Source: Candidatus Omnitrophota bacterium | GTDB lineage: Bacteria; Ratteibacteria; UBA8468; MWAK01 | Direction of reading: 5' to 3' | Length of the DNA stretch: 20,452 nucleotides | Assembly: GCA_026387085.1 (NCBI GenBank) | Contig: JAPLMK010000061.1 | Location: forward strand, 1 to 20,452 | Part shown: positions 7,267 to 14,726 of the stretch, in pieces | How the letters are laid out: each line of letters opens with the position of its first letter | Numbering within the stretch: position 1 is the stretch's first letter | The notes under the pieces: generated by a model | What the model saw: the letters and a program-made list of their open reading frames with translations, nothing else | Database searches by the model: none | What the model was told of the DNA's origin: nothing | Position numbers and translations under genes: made by a program

Positions 7267-8835
7267 CTAAGTGACCCGGAGGAATTCAACCCCGTTAAAA
7301 ACATAGGAACCATCCTCCCGCTGGATCGCATCCCCCGGGATGGGACTGGTCGGAACAGATGTTACTATCAGGTTCTTGGTGCGCGCCCGCTTAAAGACGT
7401 TGGCCGCGCTATTGCGTCCCGATATGACGCACATATCCTCGGAAACATCAACCAAATCGCAATCCAGCACCGTCGGACAATCCAGCGTCGACTTAATCAG
7501 CACCAACTTTTCAATATTTCCTTTCAGGGCCGTGTTAATGTCGGAGATGAAGTTACAGTTATCAACAACAAGCTGTTTAACCGCGTTACCGGCGCCCGCT
7601 TCGATAAAGGGGAGGGCCGTAAGCATATTATTTTTCTTGAAATCCGCGGTGAAATTACAGTTTACCAAAGTCATCTTTTCAACCGTCCCGCCGATATTAA
7701 TGGCTCTTCCGGCGATACCGTTATCTGCCGGCGTAAAATTTTCAATGGTAATATTTTTTATGATTACATTTTCCGTCCAGATATAACCTTTGGTTCCTTT
7801 GATTTCTTTGGTTACCGCTGCGTTTATGTTTTTAATGACAATGTTATCGTATACCTTGGGAACCCCGATCCACCCCGACACAATCAAAATATCCCAGCGG
7901 TATGTTCCGTATATTCCGTCGATGGTGATACCGTTCATGCCTTCGGTTTCACCCGGCACGCTGGCCTCGCTGAGCGAATTGGCCAACAATCTTACCGCCC
8001 GGAACCCGTCGGTTGCAAAAATATTTTTAATCGAAATATTTTCAATCCGCCCCTGGCAAAACGGATACCATACTTTATCTAATTCCGGCGTTATCGGCAA
8101 CCCGGAGTTTTTGGGGTTAAAGCAATCTCCGCCGTTGAGCGCCACCATGTCGTCATTAGTCCTGCCCCAGATATTTTCGACAATTCCGTTCCGGCACTCT
8201 CCATTAAAATGAATGCCGTCAATATTCCCTCTCTCCTGCCGGTAATCAAGCCGCATATTCCGGACCTCAAAATTATCAATTTTGCAGAACTCGGCGTTGT
8301 ATGAATTCGGGTCATACATAAATATATCTTTTATTACCAGCCCTTTAACGTGAACGAGCACCAACAAAACCCCCCGATATCCATAGCAACCATACCGGGT
8401 ATGATGCCGCGTTTGATTGGCGCCGTTGCCATCCAGAATACCGCCGGTTATCTTGATGTTCGTGTCTGCTTCACCCAGCACCCAATCCGCCCGGTCAAAA
8501 TTCGGATATACCTCGTTGATAAAACCCGGCACCCCGTTCTTTTCCGTAAAATAGGCCTGTTCCGCCCATCGGTTTTTAATTAACTCACAATCAACGTTAT
8601 CCGCCAGTTTTATCGTAAAATTCCAATCCAGGTCCAGCCAGGTATTGCTCCGGACAATGACCGGCGACTGGCAGAGCGCGATGCCTTCGCCCCCCGAAAA
8701 GACCACCCGGTCGTGCTTTGCGATACAGTCATTAATCGCCTTGCTGCAATCGGTAACGCCGTCATAAACCGCGCCGTAATCAAGAGGATTTCCCGCTATT
8801 GATCTATTTCCGGCGGCCGGGCTGGTCAAACGCAT
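7267..8835 (-). CDS. Right-handed beta-helix protein (pectate lyase superfamily / GH28-like)
   Basis: A 522-residue protein. Residues 16-39 (NPLDYGAVYDGVTDCSKAIN and on) are the standard N-cap of Pectate_lyase_3/GH28-like beta-helices. Many short parallel-strand repeats follow (NIKITGGILDGNG, IVENIWG, ISIKNIF, ITIDGIYG, IVIKNINA, VIIKNITIENF). The positions used by GH28 glycosidases for catalysis are plausibly Asp206 (NIDGIHF) and Asp228/Asp229 (NDDMVAL), but the GHG and RIK motifs are not seen, so activity is uncertain. No signal peptide precedes the N-cap, which is odd for a polysaccharide-active enzyme. Start: ATG at 8835 with AAAAGGAG seven bases upstream. It could act on plant-type polysaccharide oligomers or be structural, as in tailspike-like proteins. 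Confidence 0.82.
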   Translation of the reverse strand: MRLTSPAAGNRSIAGNPLDYGAVYDGVTDCSKAINDCIAKHDRVVFSGGEGIALCQSPVIVRSNTWLDLDWNFTIKLADNVDCELIKNRWAEQAYFTEKNGVPGFINEVYPNFDRADWVLGEADTNIKITGGILDGNGANQTRHHTRYGCYGYRGVLLVLVHVKGLVIKDIFMYDPNSYNAEFCKIDNFEVRNMRLDYRQERGNIDGIHFNGECRNGIVENIWGRTNDDMVALNGGDCFNPKNSGLPITPELDKVWYPFCQGRIENISIKNIFATDGFRAVRLLANSLSEASVPGETEGMNGITIDGIYGTYRWDILIVSGWIGVPKVYDNIVIKNINAAVTKEIKGTKGYIWTENVIIKNITIENFTPADNGIAGRAINIGGTVEKMTLVNCNFTADFKKNNMLTALPFIEAGAGNAVKQLVVDNCNFISDINTALKGNIEKLVLIKSTLDCPTVLDCDLVDVSEDMCVISGRNSAANVFKRARTKNLIVTSVPTSPIPGDAIQREDGSYVFNGVEFLRVT

Positions 8836-8898
8836 GCGCGCTCCTTTTTATTTACTGGTTACGGAATGTCCAAAAACGTAAAAATTAAGAAACCCTTA

Positions 8899-9008
8899 CC
8901 ACGGAAACACGGAAAAATACGGAAGCACTGAAAAAAATTTAATTCATGTTAGTTCTTTCTATTCTAAATTGCTTTATTCCGTGTCTCGCTTCTTCCGTGC
9001 TTCCGTGG
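8899..9008. repeat. CACGGAA-type inverted repeat
   Basis: Left arm 8899-8917 (CCACGGAAACACGGAAAAA) and right arm 8990-9008 are complementary at 17 of 19 positions, separated by 72 bases of AT-rich DNA. The arms are themselves built of repeated CACGGAA units. Similar motifs occur as dispersed intergenic repeats in many bacterial genomes (general knowledge). Confidence 0.75.
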
Positions 9009-9107
9009 CATTCTGTTTAGAATAACTTACCTATTACCTTTCTGTATAATAACACGCCGGAAAAGGAAGTGTCTAAAAATCCGGCCTCGTACTCAAAGAA
9101 ATGGCTC

Positions 9108-9136
9108 TTGTCCTTTTTACCTATCCGTGTTATACT
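9108..9136 (+). promoter_or_regulatory. Extended -10 promoter of the UroD-family gene
   Basis: TTGTCC (9108-9113), 17-base spacer, TATACT (9131-9136) preceded by TG plus one base (9128-9130). A start near 9143 would give a leader of about 67 bases that includes the AAAAGGAG site. This excludes the GTG at 9069 as a start if this is the main promoter. Confidence 0.6.
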
Positions 9137-9209
9137 TTTCCCGGCTAAAAACAGGAACACGCGGCCACCGGAATATTTCGCCCCAAACCCGACAAAAGGA
9201 GAACTGGCC

Positions 9210-10430
9210 ATGATGACTTCCCGCGAAAGAATAACCGAGGCAATTAATTTCCGCAGGACCGACCGGGTCCCGATTGACCTCGGAGGCATGAAGGCCTCCG
9301 GAATAACGGCGGACGCCTACACTCATCTCAAAGAATACCTTGGCCTAAAAAGCGAAACAAGAATTCAGGACCCCCGGTTTATGCTTGCGGTGGTCGAGGA
9401 AGAAATAAGGAAAAGGTTCCGCGTTGACGTCCTTCCCCTGGATTTGGATAGCGCGCTCTGGTGGGCGAAAAAAGAAGCCTGGATACCCAAAAAATTATTT
9501 AACGGCCAAAACGTGCTCTTCCCGCCCCGGACAAAAATTAAAGAAGAACCTGACGCCTGGACTTTGCTTAACCCGGACGGCTCCCCCACGTCCTACCGCA
9601 TGCCCCGGGGTGGTTTCTATTTCGACGATACCTCTTTTGACAAGGAAACCGGAGAATTCAATCCAAAAAACTTCGACCCGATTAATACCATTTCCGACGA
9701 AAATTTAAGAGCTTTAGCTGATTACGGAAAACATCTTTACCAGAATACCGATTACGCCGTTCTGGGTTGGGATTTTGGAGTCTGTTTTCTGGGTTTGAGC
9801 CTTATCACCGCAAAGAGAAACGTCGTAACTTTAGGCAGACCCACCGAATGGATGACGATGCTTTTGACCGAAAAAGAAACCTGTCACGAGATGATGGACC
9901 GGGCGGTGGAGGCCTTCATCAGTTGCCTGAAATTGATAAACGAGGCAGTCGGCGATTACTGTTTTGCCTGGGGAATAGCCGCTGACGACAGCGGTACCCA
10001 GCGCCGAGAATTTATCAATCCGGATTTATGGGCGGAGATGGTCAAGCCCCATTACCAAAAAATCTGCGACTGGATTCACCAGCACACCAAAATGAAGACC
10101 TTCTTCCATTGCTGCGGCTCAATCTACCACCTCATACCTCACTTAATTGAGGCCGGAGTTGACATCCTTAACCCGGTCCAGACCTCGGCGGCAAACATGG
10201 ACCCGGCCCGTTTAAAAAAAGAGTTCGGCGACAAGATAGTTTTCTGGGGCGGAGGCTGCGATACCCAACAGATACTGCCCCATGCCACCGCCGAAGAAGT
10301 GCGCCGGCACGTGAAGGAGCAGACGACCATATTTGCGCCGGGCGGCGGATATGTTTTCAATCAAATCCACAATATACAGCATGGCGTTCCGCCCGAGAAT
10401 ATCGTAGCCATGTTTGACGCTGTTCTGTAA
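9210..10430 (+). CDS. Uroporphyrinogen decarboxylase-family protein, MtaA/CmuA methyltransferase-like
   Basis: A 406-residue UroD-fold protein (TIM barrel). It starts with TSRERITEAINFRRTDRVPI, the usual N-terminus of this family. It carries His300-x-Cys302 (FFHCCGS) and Cys350 (GGGCDT), the His-x-Cys...Cys zinc triad that activates thiols in methylcobalamin:coenzyme M methyltransferases (MtaA, MtbA, CmuA). It is therefore more likely a cobamide- or thiol-dependent methyltransferase, or a relative of it, than a haem enzyme. Start: ATG at 9210 with AAAAGGAG eight bases upstream; an alternative GTG at 9069 lies before the predicted promoter. The next gene, a 2-hydroxyacid oxidase-type flavoprotein, begins 6 bases after the stop and is probably co-transcribed. 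No corrinoid protein is nearby. The substrate is unknown. Confidence 0.88.
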   Translation: MMTSRERITEAINFRRTDRVPIDLGGMKASGITADAYTHLKEYLGLKSETRIQDPRFMLAVVEEEIRKRFRVDVLPLDLDSALWWAKKEAWIPKKLFNGQNVLFPPRTKIKEEPDAWTLLNPDGSPTSYRMPRGGFYFDDTSFDKETGEFNPKNFDPINTISDENLRALADYGKHLYQNTDYAVLGWDFGVCFLGLSLITAKRNVVTLGRPTEWMTMLLTEKETCHEMMDRAVEAFISCLKLINEAVGDYCFAWGIAADDSGTQRREFINPDLWAEMVKPHYQKICDWIHQHTKMKTFFHCCGSIYHLIPHLIEAGVDILNPVQTSAANMDPARLKKEFGDKIVFWGGGCDTQQILPHATAEEVRRHVKEQTTIFAPGGGYVFNQIHNIQHGVPPENIVAMFDAVL

Positions 10431-10436
10431 ACCACC

Positions 10437-11561
10437 ATGGAAACAACCGACATTACCATCATCGGAGCCGGCGTTGTCGGCCTGTCTATTGCCTCGCAAG
10501 TAGCCCAAAAAAACAGGAATGTTGTTTTGGTGGAAAGGCATAGCGGTTTCGGGCAAGAAACAAGCAGCCGCAACAGCGAAGTGATACACGCCGGGATCTA
10601 TTATCCGGAGGGTTTTCTTAAAGCAAAACTCTGCGTAGCCGGAAACATCATGCTTTACCGGATTTGTCAGGAAAATAAAATTCCCTACAAGCAGACGGGA
10701 AAATTAATTGTGGCCGTTACGGAAAAACAGGTGCCGGACCTGGAAGACCTCCTGGAAAAAGGAAAACGGAACGGAGTAGAAAACCTGAGCCTGATATCTT
10801 CCAAAAAAGTCGGGGAGCTTGAGCCGCACATTACGGCTTGCGCGGCGCTTTTTGTCCCCTCGGCGGGAATCATCGATTCGCACCGTTTGATGAAGTTCTG
10901 GGAAACGAAAGCTAAAGATTCCGGCGCGAGCATTATCTACGGCTGCGAAGTTAAATCGATCGAAAAAATATCCGGCGGTTATCGGGTGGGGGTTAACGAC
11001 AGCAGCGGAGAAACATTCTTTTTCTCTACCCGGATTTTAATCAACAGTTCCGGTCTGGAATCAGGCAATATTGCCGCGCGGGCCGGTATCGATATCGATG
11101 AAGCCGGTTACCGCATCTCTTATTGCAAGGGCGAATATTTCCGCGTGGGCGGCGGCAAGCACAAACTGGCGCAACGGCTTATCTACCCAACTCCTCCCAA
11201 ACCGGGTTTCGTGGGAATCCACACCGTACCCGACCTTCAGGAAATGATGAAACTCGGACCTTACGACTATTATGTCGATAAGATTAATTATGACGTAGAC
11301 GAAACAAACCGGGAATTATTTTACCGTTCGGTCAAACCATTTTTGCCTTTTATTGAACTTGAGGATTTGAAACCGGACACCTCCGGTATCCATCCCAAAA
11401 TTCAAAAACCGGGAGAACCAATCAAAGATTTCATAATTACCCATGAGGAGAAACGGGGATTGCCGGGATTTATCAATCTTGTCGGAATTGAATCTCCCGG
11501 CTTAACTTCTTCACCGGCAATCGGTAGTTACGTGGAAAAAATGGTGGCCGGAATAATTTAG
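10437..11561 (+). CDS. FAD-dependent oxidoreductase, L-2-hydroxyglutarate oxidase/dehydrogenase type
   Basis: A 374-residue protein of the DAO superfamily. The N-terminal Rossmann motif is IIGAGVVGLSIA (8-19), with the ribose-binding acidic residue in LVERH. SSRNSEVIHAGIYY (43-56), then KAKLCVAGN, is the signature of the LhgO/L2HGDH group, and a late block ESPGLTSSPAIG closes the FAD site. Enzymes of this group oxidise L-2-hydroxyglutarate to 2-oxoglutarate, passing electrons to oxygen or quinone; relatives act on other 2-hydroxy acids or glycerol 3-phosphate. It begins 6 bases after the UroD-family gene with no visible Shine-Dalgarno site, so translation may be coupled. I call the subfamily with good confidence but not the exact substrate; lhgO is the nearest named gene. 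Confidence 0.87.
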   Translation: METTDITIIGAGVVGLSIASQVAQKNRNVVLVERHSGFGQETSSRNSEVIHAGIYYPEGFLKAKLCVAGNIMLYRICQENKIPYKQTGKLIVAVTEKQVPDLEDLLEKGKRNGVENLSLISSKKVGELEPHITACAALFVPSAGIIDSHRLMKFWETKAKDSGASIIYGCEVKSIEKISGGYRVGVNDSSGETFFFSTRILINSSGLESGNIAARAGIDIDEAGYRISYCKGEYFRVGGGKHKLAQRLIYPTPPKPGFVGIHTVPDLQEMMKLGPYDYYVDKINYDVDETNRELFYRSVKPFLPFIELEDLKPDTSGIHPKIQKPGEPIKDFIITHEEKRGLPGFINLVGIESPGLTSSPAIGSYVEKMVAGII

Positions 11562-11674
11562 CGCAACAAAAAAACGCCAGAATAGGCCGACGAAGCCGAA
11601 ACGCCGATATTTGATTGAACGCCGATCGGTATCAACCTACCCGTTTAATATTTCCGTCAATCAGAGTTTGGTGG

Positions 11675-11680
11675 TATAAT
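11675..11680 (+). promoter_or_regulatory. Extended -10 promoter of purQ (leaderless candidate)
   Basis: TATAAT preceded by TGG (an extended -10 of the TGn type), 8 bases before the purQ ATG at 11689. No good -35, as is common for extended -10 promoters. No Shine-Dalgarno sequence lies between it and the ATG. Confidence 0.65.
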
Positions 11681-11688
11681 ATTTGTTT

Positions 11689-12474
11689 ATGAAACAGAAA
11701 GGAAAAGTGAAAGTTTTAATACTGCGCACCGCCGGCACCAACTGCGATTGGGAAACCGAACACGGTTTCGCGCTGGCCGGCGCGGCGCCGGAACGGGTTC
11801 ACATCAGCCGCCTGCTGGATGGTTCCGTCTCCCTTTCCGATTACGGAATAATGGTCATCCCGGGCGGGTTTTCATACGGAGACGACCTTTCCGCCGGAAA
11901 GGTGCTGGCCAACGAGCTGAGATTTAAACTGCGGGACCAGATTTTCTCATTTGCGGAAAGCGGCCGGCCCATCATCGGAATCTGTAACGGTTTTCAGGTT
12001 CTGGTTAAAACAGGCCTGCTGCCGTTTACGCAAAGGGAAAATTCCGTTTGCGCTACGCTGACCTTTAACGATTCCGGTTGCTTTGAAGACCGGTGGATAT
12101 ATCTGCGCTGTACCGGAAAAACTCCGCTGCTCTCCGGGTTGTCCGGAGAGATTATCGCCCTGCCGATAGCCCACGGAGCAGGAAAGTTCCTGACCGGAAA
12201 AAAGAGCGACCTTGCCCTGCTGAAAAAAAGCGGGCAGATTGCTTTCCAATACGTCGGAGCCGAAGGAAAAACGGCTCGCAACTACCCGGAAAACCCCAAC
12301 GGTTCTCCGGAGGCGGTTGCGGCGGTGACCAACGAAAAGGGCAACATTCTGGGAATGATGCCGCATCCGGAACGATTCCTGTATCACTACTGCCATCCGT
12401 CCTGGACGCGGCAGGAAGGAAAATCAACGGATGGGCTGCGCTTGTTAAAGTCAATCGTAAGCTACGCCAAGTAA
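11689..12474 (+). CDS. purQ: Phosphoribosylformylglycinamidine synthase subunit PurQ
   Basis: A 261-residue class I glutamine amidotransferase. It releases ammonia from glutamine for PurL in the fourth step of purine synthesis (FGAR to FGAM). Visible: ILRTAGTNCDWET near the start, IPGGFSYGDDLSAG (58-70), nucleophile Cys99 in GICNGFQVL, and the His226/Glu228 pair in MPHPERF. The length matches the longer PurQ form that works with PurS and small PurL. The ATG at 11689 follows the -10 box by 8 bases; an in-frame TTG two codons earlier would lie within the promoter and is less likely. purL and purS are not here; instead the gene stands at the head of arginine genes, separated from argB by a repeat-bearing gap of 106 bases. 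Confidence 0.94.
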   Translation: MKQKGKVKVLILRTAGTNCDWETEHGFALAGAAPERVHISRLLDGSVSLSDYGIMVIPGGFSYGDDLSAGKVLANELRFKLRDQIFSFAESGRPIIGICNGFQVLVKTGLLPFTQRENSVCATLTFNDSGCFEDRWIYLRCTGKTPLLSGLSGEIIALPIAHGAGKFLTGKKSDLALLKKSGQIAFQYVGAEGKTARNYPENPNGSPEAVAAVTNEKGNILGMMPHPERFLYHYCHPSWTRQEGKSTDGLRLLKSIVSYAK

Positions 12475-12483
12475 AAATTTTTC

Positions 12484-12554
12484 TCATCCTGAGCCACAAT
12501 TGCGAGGATCTCGCTTTCAACAAAGAGATTCTTCGGCTAATGCCTCAGAATGAC
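12484..12554. repeat. TCATCCTGAG...CTCAGAATGA palindromic repeat between purQ and argB
   Basis: Imperfect palindrome: 12484-12493 pairs with 12544-12553 (one mismatch), and an inner GAGGATCTC / GAGATTCTTC pairing surrounds a GCTTTCAACAAA loop. It begins 9 bases after the purQ stop and may attenuate read-through or protect the 3' end of the message. A 12-base identical fragment is at 3232-3243. Confidence 0.7.
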
Positions 12555-12580
12555 AACACAGAAAAAGGAAACTAAAACTT

Positions 12581-13438
12581 ATGGAAGAAGCAACCAAAAA
12601 AGCGCAGGTATTAATTGAAGCGCTGCCCTACATCCTCAATTTTAAAAATAAGTTCGTGGTAGTCAAGTACGGCGGCTCAGTCATGCGTGAACCGCGGCTG
12701 GCGCGTACTATCCTGGAAGATATCGTCTTTATGTCCGCGGTCGGAATCAAGGTTATCCTGGTGCACGGCGGGGGACCCCGGATTTCCGAAGCGCTGGCCG
12801 CTAAAGAAATCAAAACCCGCTTCGTGGACGGTTTGCGCTATACCGACGCAGAGACGATTGCGGTAATTCACGAAACACTGCTATCCGTGAACCAGGAATT
12901 AATTTCGCTGATCGAAGAATTCGGCGGTAAAGCTCAAGGAATCTTTCCGGAAGACCGGGTATTGGGCGCCGTCAAATTCACCCTGACCGAAGCAAACCTC
13001 GGCCTGGTAGGCGAGATAAAAGAAGTGAACGCTTCCTTTTTTGACGAAATCTGCCGGGCAGGCATTATCCCGGTGGTTATGCCCCTGGCGTTTGGCGCCG
13101 ACGGCCTGCTCTATAACATTAACGCTGATGCGGCCGCCGGTAAAATTGCCGTCGGTATTTCAGCGGAAAAACTGGTATTCCTGACTGACCAGGCCGGCAT
13201 TATGCGCGACCGGAGCAATGAAGAAAGCCTGATTTCAATTTTACGGCCCGGACAGGCAAAAGCGCTGGTTAAAGAGGAGATTATTACCGCGGGCATGCTG
13301 CCCAAGGTACGCGCCGGGCTCTTCGCCATGGAAAACAAAGTCGCCAAAGTCCACCTGGTCGGAGGACACATACCACACACTCTCCTCTTGGAAATTTTCA
13401 CCACCCAGGGCGTAGGCACGGAGATAGTACCGGATTAA
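12581..13438 (+). CDS. argB: Acetylglutamate kinase
   Basis: A 285-residue amino acid kinase that phosphorylates N-acetyl-L-glutamate, the second step of arginine synthesis. Motifs: VVVKYGGSVM (26-35, catalytic Lys29), VHGGGPRIS (61-69), the substrate segment NINADAAAGKIAVGI and EKLVFLTDQAGI, and GMLPKVRAGL near the C-terminus. The roughly 25 residues before the kinase core form a helix like the N-terminal helix that makes arginine-inhibited enzymes hexameric, so feedback inhibition by arginine is plausible. AAGGA lies about 12 bases before the ATG, a long spacing. The next gene is argD after a 115-base AT-rich gap. Confidence 0.96.
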   Translation: MEEATKKAQVLIEALPYILNFKNKFVVVKYGGSVMREPRLARTILEDIVFMSAVGIKVILVHGGGPRISEALAAKEIKTRFVDGLRYTDAETIAVIHETLLSVNQELISLIEEFGGKAQGIFPEDRVLGAVKFTLTEANLGLVGEIKEVNASFFDEICRAGIIPVVMPLAFGADGLLYNINADAAAGKIAVGISAEKLVFLTDQAGIMRDRSNEESLISILRPGQAKALVKEEIITAGMLPKVRAGLFAMENKVAKVHLVGGHIPHTLLLEIFTTQGVGTEIVPD

Positions 13439-13440
13439 AA

Positions 13441-13553
13441 AACATATTGCAAATTTCAAATTGTAGATTGCAAAGTGTAAAATAAAAGATGTTGCTAATC
13501 CGATATTTTGCATTTTAAAATTTACATTTTCCATTTTGCATTGTTTGTAAAAT
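13441..13553. repeat. AT-rich palindromic repeat between argB and argD
   Basis: Built of repeated ATTGCAAA / TTTTGCAT and AAATTT / AAATTTAC units, with the left half roughly complementary to the right half around 13490-13505. Its low GC contrasts strongly with the flanking genes. Such AT-rich imperfect palindromes are common dispersed repeats in uncultured bacteria (general knowledge). The right end supplies TAAAAT (13548-13553), a possible -10 box for argD. Confidence 0.5.
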
Positions 13554-14726
13554 ATGCATATGACTGAAGCGGAAGTTTTGCAAACGTATCAAAAATATGT
13601 TGTTCCTTCCTACCGCCGGACCAATTTGTGCCTGGTAAAAGGAAACGGCGCCTGGGTAACTGATACCCGCGGCAAGCGCTACCTTGACTTCTTTCCCGGT
13701 TGGGCGGTGAGCGGCATCGGCCACTGCCATCCGCGGGTAGTCAAGGCGATCGCAGAACAGGCAAAAAAATCGATCCACTTCTCCAATAATTTTTTGCACC
13801 CCCTTCAGGCGCAATTGGCCGAAAAACTCATCCGCCTAAGTTTCCCCGGCAAAATCTTTTTTGCCAACAGCGGCGCCGAAGCAAACGAGGCGGCCATCAA
13901 GCTGGCCCGGCTTGCCGGCCGGCCGAACGGACGTTACCAGATTATTTCCTTTACCGGCTCTTTTCACGGCCGGACCCTGGCTACCCTGACGATGACCGGC
14001 CAGCACAAGGTGCAAAAAGGGTTTTCACCCCTGCCCTCCGGTTTCCGGAAAGCAAAATTCAACGACCTGGAAAGCGTTAAAAAAGTTCTAGGTCCGAAAA
14101 CCGCCGCCATCGTCATCGAGCCCATCCAGGGAGAAGGCGGAGTCAACCCGGCCCGGCCCGGCTTTCTGAAAGATTTGCGCCGCCTCTGCACCCAGCATAA
14201 AATTCTGCTCATCTTCGATGAAATTCAGACCGGAATGGGCCGCACCGGCAAACTCTTTGCTTTTCAGCACTACCAGGTAACGCCGGACGCGATGACCCTG
14301 GCCAAAACACTGGGCGGAGGCGTTCCCATCGGCGCTATCATCATCGCCGAAAAATACGCCGACCTCTTTTCACCGGGCACCCACGCCTCCACTTTCGGCG
14401 GCGGGCCCCTGGTCTGCGCCGCGGCGCTGGCAGTGCTGGAAGCGATTGAAAAAGAAAAATTGTTGGAAAACGCGGTAAGCATGGGCGCGTACCTGCAAGA
14501 ACGGCTGCGCAAAATCTCACCTCTGGTAAAAGAAGTCCGGGGAGCCGGACTGATGATCGGCTGCGAATTAAAAGTCCCCGCGGCCGCAATTACCGAGGAA
14601 GCGCAGAAAAACGGTTTACTGGTCAACTGCACCCAGTACAACGTTTTACGGGTTATGCCGCCGCTTACCCTAACCAGGGAACAGGCCGACCTCGGCCTCT
14701 CCATCCTAAAAAAATGTTTAAATTAA
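13554..14726 (+). CDS. argD: Acetylornithine aminotransferase
   Basis: A 390-residue class III PLP-dependent aminotransferase converting N-acetylglutamate semialdehyde to acetylornithine. Seen: NSGAEANEAAIKLAR (105-119), SFHGRTLATLT (136-146), EPIQGEGG (189-196), FDEIQTGMGRTG (221-232) and the PLP-binding Lys251 in LAKTLGGG. Two ATGs are possible, 13554 and 13560. The second lies 6 bases after TAAAAT, which would suit a leaderless message; the first is adjacent to that box. The 3' end overlaps argF by 13 bases. In many bacteria ArgD also serves lysine synthesis as succinyl-diaminopimelate aminotransferase. Confidence 0.95.
   Translation: MHMTEAEVLQTYQKYVVPSYRRTNLCLVKGNGAWVTDTRGKRYLDFFPGWAVSGIGHCHPRVVKAIAEQAKKSIHFSNNFLHPLQAQLAEKLIRLSFPGKIFFANSGAEANEAAIKLARLAGRPNGRYQIISFTGSFHGRTLATLTMTGQHKVQKGFSPLPSGFRKAKFNDLESVKKVLGPKTAAIVIEPIQGEGGVNPARPGFLKDLRRLCTQHKILLIFDEIQTGMGRTGKLFAFQHYQVTPDAMTLAKTLGGGVPIGAIIIAEKYADLFSPGTHASTFGGGPLVCAAALAVLEAIEKEKLLENAVSMGAYLQERLRKISPLVKEVRGAGLMIGCELKVPAAAITEEAQKNGLLVNCTQYNVLRVMPPLTLTREQADLGLSILKKCLN

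Larger units (their letters stand above)
8836..9209. other. Divergent intergenic region of 374 bases
   Basis: Contains the Shine-Dalgarno site of the minus-strand beta-helix gene at its left edge, a large CACGGAA-type inverted repeat (8899-9008), a TATAAT at 9045-9050 without a good -35, and a convincing extended -10 promoter (9108-9136) for the UroD-family gene. The plus-strand frame stays open from a GTG at 9069, but the translated stretch before 9210 has no family similarity that I can see. Confidence 0.7.

Noticed and set aside
7340..8583. Plus-strand open frames antisense to the beta-helix gene (148, 140, 77 residues)
   Set aside because: Low-complexity serine/isoleucine-rich translations with no start signals; shadows of the repetitive beta-helix coding sequence.
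9045..9050. TATAAT as the main promoter of the UroD-family gene
   Set aside because: No acceptable -35 or extended TGn; the downstream site 9108-9136 is better.
9069..9209. GTG start giving a 453-residue UroD-family protein
   Set aside because: The family N-terminus begins at 9213, there is a strong AAAAGGAG before 9210, and a good promoter lies at 9108-9136, inside the extension.
10437..11561. Glycerol-3-phosphate dehydrogenase
   Set aside because: The SSRNSEVIHAGIYY signature and the length fit the L-2-hydroxyglutarate oxidase group better.
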